Below are positions 1 through 11,366 of a stretch of 64,000 bases of DNA, in pieces; the first letter of the stretch is position 1, and each line of letters opens with the position of its first letter. This stretch comes from Caprella mutica (lineage: Eukaryota > Arthropoda > Malacostraca > Amphipoda > Caprellidae). The stretch lies in the NCBI GenBank assembly GCA_947561585.1, contig CANNZV010000115.1, positions 186,001-250,000 on the forward strand, given 5' to 3'. Made by a program: the position numbers and the translations under genes. A model generated the notes under the pieces. It made no database searches. It had not been told where the DNA came from and worked only from the letters and a program-made list of their open reading frames with translations.

Positions 1-626
1 AACATCTAGAACACCAAGGGCCAGTCAAGCTAAACTATCAGACATAGTTATGAGACTCAAAAGTTGATAGCGTACACGATAGATCCAGACGTGACCTTGC
101 TGGAACGCTTCCAACACACACACCTCGCCTTCACAACACTGCTGAGAAACTGAGGGCTGTTGCCTTCACTCACCTGGTACACCTTTTTTATTCATCTTAA
201 GGAATATAACAAGCGGTGTTATCGAGAAGAGGAATTGGAAGAATGTAACATTAACAATTAGGAATATCATTGGTTAAACAATTACTAAATATATTACACC
301 GCTTTTGTATTCTTTCCCGTACCATCAGATTTAGAAAATTGTTACACATCATAACATGGGCAACCTCCAAAATCACCAGAGACATCTTATAGGTGTGGTG
401 ACACTGAGCTAAATCTTTATCACAATCATACACTTCTCCCACGTATAAACTACATCGAAACATGAATAACATCCACCATAGCCAATGTAGCTAATTATTA
501 GGCAAGTATAATTTTCGAAATTATAATAGACGATTTTATACAATTGTGAAATACTATTTTCATCAAAATAAGTTGCAGATATTTTAATTGTCAAATAGAA
601 GATTTTTCCCACCCGTCACAGCAGTA
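1..626. other. Non-genic flank
   Basis: No convincing gene is seen. The first 185 bases are richer in G+C than the AT-rich remainder. The minus strand holds an isolated donor-like GTGAGTGAAG at about 166-175, but no exon could be supported beside it. Short ORFs here are interrupted and match no family I recognise. Confidence 0.5.
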
Positions 627-2143
627 TATCTCACCACTATACAATATAGTCATACATCACCACTATACAATATATCCACACATCACCACTATACAATATA
701 TTCATACATTACCACTATACAATATAGTCATACATCACCACTATACAATATATTCATACATTACCACTATACAATATAGTCATACATCACCACTATACAA
801 TATATCCACACATCGCCACTATACAATATATCCACACATCACCACTATACAATGTAGTCACACATCACCACTATACAATGTATCCACACATCACCACTAT
901 ACAATGTATCCACACATCACCACTATACAATGTATCCACACATCACCACTATACAATATAGTCATACATCACCACTATACAATATATTAACACATCACCA
1001 CTATACAATGTAGTCACACATCACCACTATACAATGTAGTCATACATCACCACTATACAATGTAGTCATACATCACCACTATACAATGTAGTCATACATC
1101 ACCACTATACAATGTATCCACACATCACCACTATACAATGTAGTCATACATCACCACTATACAATGTAGTCATACATCACCACTATACAATGTAGTCATA
1201 CATCACCACTATACAATGTAGTCATACATCACCACTATACAATGTATCCACACATCACCACTATACAATGTAGTCATACATCACCACTATACAATGTAGT
1301 CATACATCACCACTATACAATGTAGTCATACATCACCACTATACAATATATTACCACATCACCACTAGCAATACATCACCACTATACAATGTAGTCATAC
1401 ATCACCACTATACAATATATTCACTCATCACCACTATGCAATATATTCACTCATCACCACTATACAATGTAGTCATACATCACCACTATACAATGTAGTC
1501 ATACATCACCACTATACAATGTAGTCACACATCACCACTATACAATGTAGTCACACATCACCACTATACAATGTAGTCACACATCACCACTATACAATGT
1601 AGTCATACATCACCACTATACAATGTAGTCATACATCACCACTTTACAATATATTCACTCATCACCACTATACAATGTAGTCACACATCACCACTATACA
1701 ATGTAGTCATACATCACCACTTTACAATATATTCACTCATCACCACTATACAATGTAGTCATACATCACCACTTTACAATATATTCACTCATCACCACTA
1801 TACAATGTAGTCACACATCACCACTATACAATATATTCCCTCATCACCACTATACAATGTAGTCATACATCACCACTATACAATGTAGTCATACATCACC
1901 ACTTTACAATATATTCACTCATCACCACTATACAATGTAGTCACACATCACCACTATACAATATATTACCACATCACCACTAGCAATACATCACCACTAT
2001 ACAATATATTAATACATCACCACTATACAATATATTCATACATCACCACTATACAATATAGTCACTCATCACCACTATACAATATATTCATACATTACCA
2101 CTATACAATATAGTCACTCATCACCACTATACAATATATTCAT
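627..2143. repeat. 26-bp minisatellite, about 58 copies
   Basis: The unit contains the constant core CATCACCACTATACAAT followed by a variable tail (GTAGTCATA, ATATTCATA, GTATCCACA and similar). Variants are patchily distributed. A truncated unit containing ACCACTAGCAATACATC appears at about 1361 and again at about 1976, 615 bp apart, which suggests duplication of a block of about 23 units plus the short one. No coding potential. Confidence 0.95.
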
Positions 2144-4343
2144 AACTATACTCTAAGAATATACCTAACAGGTGTGCATTGAATTAGTAGCGCCTCACCG
2201 TTCACCCGTAACTGTGTGGGCGGTAGCTGACGATATCTCAACGATATTTTTGACGATATTGTAACGATAACGATACGATATCCCAATGATATTGTAACGA
2301 TATCGTAATGATGATGCAAAGACGAAGAGACATCGTAACGAATACTCCCATTGCAGTTTTCACCAATAATAACTGAGGTGATTCACTGTTTGTAGTGTCA
2401 CTGCACCTATAGGAGAGTGGGGCCGGGGTGATGTCCACATGGGCGTGAGTGACTCACTGTGACTCGCATCGCATTAACGAGTCACTGACCAGTGTGACTG
2501 ATTAACATGACCCTGTTACAAAAAAGAATCTAATAGATATACGAACATTTTACAATAAATAAATAGTTGAAGAGAATTATAAACATTAATTGGTTGACCT
2601 TTTAGAAAATAATTTATCCTTAAAGGGCATGTCAACTTTTGAAGTAGTCTATTAGTTTACAAAAATTAAAGTTTATACCTATATGAGTTGCATGTGTATG
2701 ACATTTGTTCATCTGAAATATGAATATTATTGATTATAAAAGAAATTTAATATCTCAATTCGCACCCACCGACTTTATTCAAAAGCAGCTTATTGTATTA
2801 TTAAAGGTTTGTATAGCTTGTCATTAGCACTCGCTATCTTCTGAAATATTATATTGCTTTATTGGATTGATTGATTCACTTATAGGTATAGTTTTCGATA
2901 CACTGTACTTAACAATTGCAATTGTTGTCAACTTATCAGTTACTATTTACAAATATTGGTCAGTTTTAGTGTCTTATGATTGCGAAAAATTGTTCTGAAG
3001 CTTTCTAAGTTTAATAAAATGCATTCTCATGCTTTATAATTAGATGCAGATGTCACGAGAACTCGTAACTACTCAACTAATGTGGCTTCAAATGGACAAT
3101 GATAGTCAGCATATCACTCCTTTGTCTCAATTTCATAAATGATATCATATTTATCATCTAAAAATAATTTGCTCAAAAGTGATTAGATTCGTATTGAGTC
3201 AAAGGTCAGCTTTAAGCCCTGATCCGCACCAACTTTTTACCTGTTAATCTCAGAGGTTATTTGGTGTTAATGTATTCTAAAAGAATTAAAACGATTTGTA
3301 CATCTTTGAAGTGAAGAGTGAGGGAAATGACAAAAAAGTGATTATCATCTTATTTTTCTGCATTGGTTTCATATAAACCAATATTCAGTATCAATATCCT
3401 AATTTGAAGAGATATGAAGATTCCGAAAGAATGTATTCAGAAGCATGCAATAATACCAGTTCCGTAAATGATGTACCAATAAACTGATTTAATTTAAAAA
3501 GGAATGGTAAATGAACAGATGCAAGAAAAATTTCTCACAACATTATGTCCAAAACATATCATATATGTCGAATTTAACTATTCATTATCTTTTACAGTGA
3601 CAGTGACTGAGCAGCACAAACATTTGATGTTTCGTGTTAGACGTTAAGGTTGAGACTGATGGTCAAGGATTAAAACTAGGGATATCTAACTATCGATAGA
3701 AAAATTGAGTACTAAGATGCTTTATGGGTTATTTTTGCCGGGAGGATTTTGTCAACGGAGAATTATTTCCGCCTGGGAATTTTTCCTGGATATTGAGTTT
3801 ATCGTCGTAAGAGAATATGTTTAAGAACTAATAACCCCTATTGTCCCCACCCTTTAGTTCACTTTGTAATCATTCTTTCGAATCTAATCACCCAATTGAA
3901 GATGGAAATTTCAACATTTTTACTAAATTCTAAACAGTGTGATATTCGTTTACAGTTAGAACTATATTGGAACTAATACGTATCTATAGTAATTAATCAA
4001 GTTCTTTTAATTTAACTATTTTGTGTTAATTGCTTAAGATTTTTCTAAGATTTTTTCTGTTTCTTTAATTATTTATTTGTTAACTCTTTAGGTGACTTCA
4101 TTAATTTCTACTTCTTAGTTTTTAGTTTTATTGAAAATGATTATGCATGAGGTTATTCGAAAGCTCTACCGAAAAATGAAAGGATGATCACTTTTTCTTC
4201 GTTATATGTGAATGTCTGTACGTTAGAAAATGTCTATTTAAGGCTTTTTCACACGCATCAGTGTGTGAAAATAATCCGTGACGAGTCCTCTCAATGCTTC
4301 TAAGTGCGTTAATAGCACTGAGAAAATACGGTACTGATGGAGT
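2144..4343. other. AT-rich intergenic stretch
   Basis: No gene recognised. The only structure is a degenerate ACGATATT/GATATTGTAACGAT simple repeat at about 2230-2315. Confidence 0.5.
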
Positions 4344-4547
4344 AAAGGCTGCTTCACACTTGTCAGGGAACCGTCCGGTACGTCTCCGGTCAGTGATTTT
4401 TTATCACTGCGAGGAACCGGTATTTTGTGAATATGTCCGTTGAAATTATAAAGTAACGATATATTTTTTCACTGACACTGAATCACTGAGAGGAGACGGA
4501 CCGGAGACGGACCGGACGGATCCCTGACATGTGTGAATCAGCCTTTG
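4344..4547. mobile_element. MITE-like element, family T1, copy 1
   Basis: The ends are inverted repeats: AAGGCTGCTTCACAC at the left and GTGTGAATCAGCCTT at the right. Inside them are GTCAGGGAACCGTCCGG and the complementary CCGGACGGATCCCTGAC. The interior has further palindromic CACTGA/TCAGTG and CCGGTC/GACCGG blocks. A second copy lies at 36635-36845, where a TTAA duplication is visible. Here the flanks (GTAA and TTGT) no longer match, so the target duplication is eroded or mis-set. No transposase is encoded, so it would be a non-autonomous DNA transposon. Confidence 0.75.
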
Positions 4548-5094
4548 TCATGCTGTTATTATGATATTAAAAAAGTTATTTAACTCTCAGGATGACTCTT
4601 TGAATTGTATTGATTTCATTTTATAAAAGTATTTGACAATATTTTCGTATTGCAAAAATTTCGAATTTACTCTGACTTTAGCAATTCGACAATATCCCAT
4701 GTATTTCGGTTTGTCGAACTTGTATGAGTCACCAAGTGTCCCAAATATTGAAATGTTAGTTTATTAATCAATTATTAATGTTTTTCCACAATTTTGTGCA
4801 TATAGTACTGTTTATTTTGATCTTCATTGTGCATCAGATCTCCCTCAGTGTGGAGCACTACACTGACTACATCCAGTTCTAGAAGTGCCTAAATTCGAAC
4901 AATTTGGATGGGTGGGGGCAACTGTAAACATTCTTCTATCGGTCTGATTATTTGATGCAAACACCAAAATAAGTTCTTCTCAAGCTATCTACCTATTCTA
5001 AAAGATACTAAAACATTGTTTGTGATTTATTTGGCGAAATGTCACGAAAAAATTGATTTTTCTGAAATTTCAATCGCTCGGCAGCAACTAACTC
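4548..5094. other. AT-rich intergenic stretch
   Basis: Nothing recognisable. It separates the T1 element from the low-copy repeats at 5095. Confidence 0.4.
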
Positions 5095-5570
5095 CCAAGC
5101 AACCACAGTTAATGGGGCCAATGTGGGCACTAGGTGCCATTCAAGCCCGTAATCTGATGACAAATCATATTGGTACTGTGTGATTATTTGCAAAATGGGC
5201 CAACGTGGTGACAGCATGGGCTACTAATGTTGAAACCATCTTGGCCCAAGATGTTGTCGCGGTTGATGGGGCCAAGGTCGTAAAAGAACTGGCAAGCTGT
5301 ATTGAAATCAACTTGGTACTAGGTGGTTTCCATGTTACATATGACACTACCACATTGGTACTGTGTGGTCATTTACAAACTGGGCCCACATGGTGACAGC
5401 ATGGGCTACTAATGTTGAAACCATCTTGGTAAAAGATGATGCCGAGGATGATGGGGCCAGGGTCGAAAAAGCACTGGCAACCAATATTGATATTACTTTG
5501 GTACTAGGTGGTTTCTATGTGCTAAATATGGCACTACCATATTGGACCCATCTGGTCACAATAAATAAAT
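5095..5570. repeat. Diverged tandem repeat, about 180-bp unit, 2 full and 1 partial copies
   Basis: Two diverged copies begin with GGTGACAGCATGGGCTACTA at about 5205 and 5392. Both run through TTGAAACCATCTTGG, GATGGGGCCA and TTGGTACTAGGTGGTTTC. A partial copy precedes them at 5095-5200 (GGTACTGTGTGATTATTTGC compared with GGTACTGTGTGGTCATTTAC). Both full copies contain a short open frame starting MVTAWATNVETIL on the + strand, but the frames are only 60-70 codons, end at different points and match no known protein. A related fragment in inverted orientation is at about 7435-7480. I read this as a low-copy interspersed repeat, not a gene. Confidence 0.7.
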
Positions 5571-6443
5571 CATAAGGTTTAATAAATTTCTTAGGAAGCC
5601 ACGAATAGATTAATGATAGAGCATTGTTATTAATAAAATGAATATCATAATGAGTAAGACAAATAAAAATCATCTTCTAGATTTCCATTTATTTATTCGT
5701 AGATCGTTACAACAGAAGAGTAGAACGAACTTAAAAAACCTATCCATTAAAAAGGTGATTCAACAGTAACATTAAACAATACATCTAGCTTTGTATCATA
5801 AGTATAAAGAGTTATTATAATATAGTAGAGAATAGTTATATATGATATTACAACTAACATGACTATAATAAAAAGCTGACTACCTATAACTCTGAGATTA
5901 AAACAAAACTTATTATATTATCTATGGAAATCGACTCAATCGAATTACATAGCTAAGAAAAACGAGCATACAATAATTCAGTGAGAGGTCTAATAATTTA
6001 CATCCTTGGCTATGGGTTGGTCCACTTTCTGTTGTGCCTATCTCTCCTTCCGTTATTGCAGTAACTGCCTTAACTACCTCTCAAAATTTGAAGCTTCTCT
6101 TATGGCGATGGCTCTACCCTGAAAAAGAAAATATTAATTACTTAATCAATTCTCAATATCACTTGCAGAGTACCGTAGCTGCATTTGTTTCAGTTATATT
6201 AATTACCTATATTTAAATATTTACTATATTTGCAAGCAAATTTTGTAATTATCAGAAATGAACAAAAGTACGTGTATCCAAATTTTTTGTAACTAACAGG
6301 TTATCTCTGTAACTATTTTTAAATTAAATAATAGGTGCCCACATACCTAGATAGTGGAATTATATACTTTCAGAAATCGAATCGAATCGCATTTCAAATT
6401 TAAATTATTATATTTAAAGAGAAATTTAAATTAATATTTCATG
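5571..6443. other. AT-rich intergenic stretch
   Basis: No gene or clear repeat recognised. Confidence 0.4.
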
Positions 6444-7783
6444 GTAAGTTCCGAGTTATCGGACAACCCGCATAGGTTGAAGAAAATATTATTCAGCTCG
6501 GTACCTAATTAGGTACTGCACCTATAGAAGCACGCAATAACTATATCGAATACACTATATAAAATAACTTTAAAATATCTATAAGTATATTTTAAAAACT
6601 TCAACTCACCATTTTATAACTTTAAATAGGCCGCAGAGTGCAGTTTTGAAGAATTTTCTTAATTAATTAAGGGAATTAAAAACTAATACCTCCTCCAATG
6701 AAAAGCACTAACAAACTACCTGAATTTTAAAATTTCACTATGTATGTATAACCGAAAATACAAAGCAGGCTCATACCGGAAACAAATAAGTTCACTTGTT
6801 CACTTTAGGATTGCATATTATCCTCTATTCGTAATTTATTATACAAATATTTTGAAAATGTATTAAGATGGTCACAATTAGCTACCAGTAGCTAATTAAA
6901 AAAATAGCCAAGCTTCATAGAAACTAGCATCTGGCAACCACGATATGAAATCAGTCAGTGCCACTCACCCTTCGTTATCATTTTACACATCATATAGCTT
7001 ATTTACCTATATCTTATATTAAAATTGTGTTAATTAAAAACTATAAATTTTAAACCTTGAAACTAAAACTTTAACTCTTTATCGTTCCTGTGATCATCTT
7101 CGTCTAGTCACTTAAACTTAGTATTAAAAAAATATTTTTGCTGAACGATTAATAATTTAATATTAATTTGAAGACATTTTATAAATTGCGATTGATTGAA
7201 TCCTTCCTATTCCAGGAAATGGTCTTTCCAATATGTTAATAAAGCTTCCGCCATATAATATTGATAGGCTATACAGTAATCAGGTTGGGCCAATATGACA
7301 ATTCAATGGGATGGATTTGGAACATTGAACCAACCTTCTCACAAGGTAACATTCCATGAGAATGTAAAACCACATTATCCCCATGTAATTTCTAGGCTAC
7401 TTTTCAGTCTGCCATCTCTTGCCCATCTAACCATCTAGTGCCCATGTTGGCACAATGTGTCCTGGTTGCTTGGGCTGTTCATCATGTCAGAATTCACTCA
7501 AATTTCAGTAATCGTACAATTATTTGTCATATAAACTTTATATTACTATTAAATTTGGATTTTTTTGTTCTGCAGATTTTTTTTCCGATTTTTTTCCTTT
7601 TCTTTCAATTATTCGAATTTTTAATCCAAATTTTTATCATTTGGATAGTTTTTTAAGTAATATCTAAAATATAATAAAAAAATGTACAACACCAAATTGA
7701 GTTAAAATTAGATAAAAATTATCAATATTTTTTTCCTATGTGACCGAAAATAGGAACCATTCGATAACTCGGAACTCACTCTA
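6444..7783. mobile_element. Candidate foldback/TIR element, family T2, long copy
   Basis: Inverted termini are visible: AGTTCCGAGTTATCGGACA at the left (6446-6464) and TTCGATAACTCGGAACTCAC at the right (about 7760-7779). Next to the right end is TGACCGAAAATAGGAACCA, whose complement matches the inner part of the termini of two shorter elements at 52227-52461 and 58687-58906. No transposase frame was found between the ends. The interior is AT-rich and carries an inverted fragment of the 5095-5570 repeat at 7435-7480. It is possible that the two ends are separate solo insertions. Confidence 0.5.
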
Positions 7784-8287
7784 GTTAGGTACCTAATATG
7801 TTAATTACTAAAAAAATTGACATGCATATTTAATTATCAATATAAATTAAATTGCAAACATCTCAATCAAGGAATTAAACAAAAAAAAAAACAAATAATT
7901 CAATCATATCTAAAATGGTAATAATTAACCAAATTACTCTATATATCATGAATCTTCATTGAAATAACAGTCTCAAACACTTCGATTCCTGTGTTCGGGG
8001 AAAAAAATCCAACATGTTATAAAACACGGACAGTTTCCATTGTTATGTCCGTGAACAAATTTACCCGCCATTTCGCGAACAAAAATTGTGCACATGCATA
8101 CACAATATTTCGAAGAGTCTGCCTGTGGGTGGGCCTTTAACATCAATTTTATTTAATCAATTTTTTGTGGCACAAACTTCTCCCATCGGAAAATCTTTGG
8201 TGAGACAAATTTTTACTAATTGGCAGGAAACTGCTCTAGACATCATTATTGAAGTCTAGACATGGTTATTTAAGATGGTTATTTTAA
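7784..8287. other. AT-rich intergenic stretch
   Basis: No gene or clear repeat recognised. Confidence 0.4.
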
Positions 8288-9158
8288 TTGTCACCCCCGG
8301 ACAATTGTCACCCCCGGACAATTGCCACCCCCGGACAAATGCCACTCCCGGACAATTGTCACTCCCGGACAATTGTCACTCCCGGACAATTGTCACTCCC
8401 GGACAATTGTCACTCGGACAATTGCCACTCTAATGATTATTATTAGAGTTGTGATGATATGCTTTTTAAGTCATTGATATTAAGAATATCATAGATGAAA
8501 CGAAATGAAATGGTTTCGAATTCTATACACCGCTGGTTTAAACGATTATATAATAGTGTTTAATCATCTCAGTCTAATATTTTTAGGATCTATGATTTTA
8601 AAAGCATATTATCACAACCCTAATTATCATTATCAGGATTCTAAACTTAAAAATAATCTCAAGTGAGTATTAGTAATGTAAATACCTATTGTTTGTCTTC
8701 TATCAAATAATGATAAATAAAGAACTTTACTGGGATTGCCCTTTTGTTATTTCTTGTATTAATATAATCAATAATGTTGTTGTATATTGATAACTTGATT
8801 AATAAACATATCTTTACAGTAAAATACTAATAACAGGTTGAATAAATTACAACCAGTCGCTATACAGCAGATAAAAAGTTTGAAAATGAAAGAGGATATT
8901 TAAAATATATGCATATTTTGAAGACCGATTTCAAATACTGTAACTTGTCATATCCTAGATTTTGGATATTTGTTTAATAATGATAGTATTGATGAAGGAA
9001 GAAATTTATAAAGGATATGATCAACTGTGTAATAGAAATATAGTGTATGATGGAAATGAATAGTATAATGGAAATAATTAATTATTAGCCATATAAAAAT
9101 AACATGCGCCTTTTTTATCACTATCTTCTAAGTTAAGAGGGTGGCAATTGTCCGGTCA
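8288..9158. mobile_element. Candidate foldback element with tandem repeats in its left end
   Basis: The left end is an 8-unit array of a 17-bp motif (GTCACTCCCGGACAATT and variants, 8290-8430). The right end near 9140-9157 carries one inverted unit, GGTGGCAATTGTCCGGTCAC. Terminal inverted repeats built from short tandem units are typical of foldback-type DNA transposons. The exact borders and target duplication could not be set. A hairpin MITE (8431-8633) is nested immediately inside the left array. No transposase is seen. Confidence 0.5.
8431..8633. mobile_element. Hairpin MITE, family T3, old copy
   Basis: Left arm TAATGATTATTATTAGAGTT then GTGATGATATGC; right arm GCATATTATCACAACCC then TAATTATCATTA, which is complementary with some mismatches. 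The interior (AATATCATAGATGAAACG, ACACCGCTGGTTTAAACG) matches the interior of the better-preserved copy at 10684-10878. The higher arm divergence suggests an older insertion. Confidence 0.8.
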
Positions 9159-10683
9159 CGACAAATTCAAATCTCTCTCATATATTGACCACCTGTTTTC
9201 TGACTTACTATATATGTAACTAACATTTTTCCCATACACTGTGGGTTCATGTCCACCTAGATTCTAGAGAATATATAGATATGTAAATAACTATTCACAG
9301 TGTACCGCATGTAAGTACCTCGTGTACTTCTCACCTAACATGGTGTACTTTCGTGTGCCCTTATTCTAAAAACTATTTCGAGTGAACCAGACATGTAAGA
9401 ATAAATTGGAACAGAGGTGAATATTATCGGTGGTTTGAGGTATCGTACATACTACATAAATTAGTGATGGTATTTCAGAGGTTCATTGGTAAGAAAAAGG
9501 ATTTGTAGCAGAGAATGTATACGGTTTTTGCATATATTTTACTGGCATTGACAAGCACATTCTAAAATACTACTAAATTAAATGAGGTAACAAAATGTAA
9601 CCAGAATTAATGTGTTGAGGAGGTATATGATGACAAGACGCTTATTGAAATTAACATATTTATCTGCATGTCTACAGTAACATTCTATTGTGATTTTCCT
9701 CTCCTTTGTGACAACTCATTCTTGGAATGAGATAATAATTGCTTACCATTTATTAGAAAATTTCTATTTCTTTCATTTTGTTGAGGAAATTTCTATTTTG
9801 ACGCTCATCAATAACAGTAAATATTAATGACCATGATTGAAAAAGGGATAATATTTATATATTAAAGACAAATTGATAAATAAACCATATTTACTTTATT
9901 ATCATATACTTTAATTCATTAATATTGTAATACAAATAGCTTAAAGTTCTCTAATTATTATGGCCTTCACGTATTGAATACATTGAGGTTACTGATACAA
10001 AAGCACAAACAATTGAATAAGCATTGTAGAAAGTGATACCAGAATAGATAAATTATAATAAGTATATATAATCTAATAATCACTCAAATAATCATTATAA
10101 TCAATGCAACAATGACCCTCTGCAAATCTATATCAACCTATATTAATAAATATATGAAATCCGGTAGTGGTGAATTATTTCTAATACTAAAAATTATTGA
10201 AACTTTAGATAATTGTTCACTAGATAATTCATTAACCATGCATAGGTAGGAAGAAGTCATATATACCTAATTAAATATAAAGGCTTATTAGTTTCATAGG
10301 AGTAACTAATATATTATATTTTAGGAAAAGTTAATTACTGCATTTCTGTCGTTGTTGTTTCCACTGTTTATTAGTCTGTAGTAACCATCTAAAGATTAAA
10401 ATATGAATTCTTTGTTTACATCTGGCAACACTAAACTTTTCTCTTTATCTGACTGTTATAAAAATTAGTACCTCTGAATAGAGGTGAGTAAAATTTAGTG
10501 GTAATTTGAGTAGTACTGCTAATAAAGGTATTTATAAATTTTGTAACTAATCTTAGGATTTTGTTTCTAGGTACTAAATGAAGATTACTTATTTAAATAT
10601 TGTTATTACCCTCCACAATACTATAAGTCTAAGAAAAGAGTGTTTGAACTGCTGGGACATTTCTTTCAATATTGGAATTAACT
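9159..10683. other. AT-rich intergenic stretch
   Basis: No gene or clear repeat recognised. Confidence 0.4.
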
Positions 10684-10878
10684 GATGATCAGGGCTGGGA
10701 CAATATGCTCTAAAAACTATAGATCCCGAAAATATCATAGACGAAACTAAATGAAATGGTATTGAATACTATATACCGCTGGTGTAGAACCATTCAATAT
10801 TCTTTAATTCTCTCCGTCTATAATATTTTTGGGATCTATAGTTTTTAGAGCATATTGTCCCAGCCCAGCTGATCATCA
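10684..10878. mobile_element. Hairpin MITE, family T3, young copy
   Basis: The arms are almost perfectly complementary over about 60 bp: GGGCTGGGACAATATGCTCT at 10692-10711 and AGAGCATATTGTCCCAGCCC at about 10847-10866. Both are extended by GATGATCAG/CTGATCATC outside and AAAACTATAGATCCC inside. The loop includes ATACCGCTGGTGTAGAACC. No coding capacity. The transcript of such an element would fold into a long hairpin. Confidence 0.9.
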
Positions 10879-11157
10879 TCTAAGGTAGTGTTAGAAAAAG
10901 TAAAATAAAATAATGTTGATAATCACGACCATAACTCCATGAGATTTTAATTGTTGGTCAGGGGCAGATCTATAAGATTGATATCAGTAATATTCATTTG
11001 GAAAATATAATGTTATGAACATAAAAAGTAATAATTAATGCAATGTCATTCACCATCAAGAGAAATGATATTTATTTATTATATATCTAAATCCTCTAAT
11101 CTTATTTCATAGACAAAATGTTAAGAAATAATTTACATGATTTGTAAACCTCCTTAA

Positions 11158-11362
11158 CACGTTCACTGCGTTTCGGGCCATATGTGGGATTACACTGTTG
11201 CGTATCGGGACACCCGTGTACCGAATGCAAATTTTTATTGTATTTTTAAAAATGCTAATAAATACTAATACAATTATTCTTCTTCAACTTATGGATTTAT
11301 TAATATAACTGTCATTAATATACTGAGGAATGCCAGCTATATCCAGATACGCAGTGAACGTG
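11158..11362. mobile_element. TTAA-flanked MITE (piggyBac-like)
   Basis: Perfect 14-bp terminal inverted repeats CACGTTCACTGCGT and ACGCAGTGAACGTG are flanked on both sides by TTAA (11154-11157 and 11363-11366). TTAA target duplication is the hallmark of piggyBac-superfamily transposition. At about 205 bp it is non-autonomous. The family assignment is inferred from the target site and ends only. Confidence 0.85.
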
Positions 11363-11366
11363 TTAA

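Noticed and set aside
160..240. Minus-strand mini-exon with donor CCAG/GTGAGTG
   Set aside because: Only seven codons (MNKKGVP), no partner exon and no supporting family similarity.
5205..5575. Two short + ORFs beginning MVTAWATNVETIL as genes
   Set aside because: They are copies of one diverged tandem repeat, end at different points and have no recognisable domain or splice structure.
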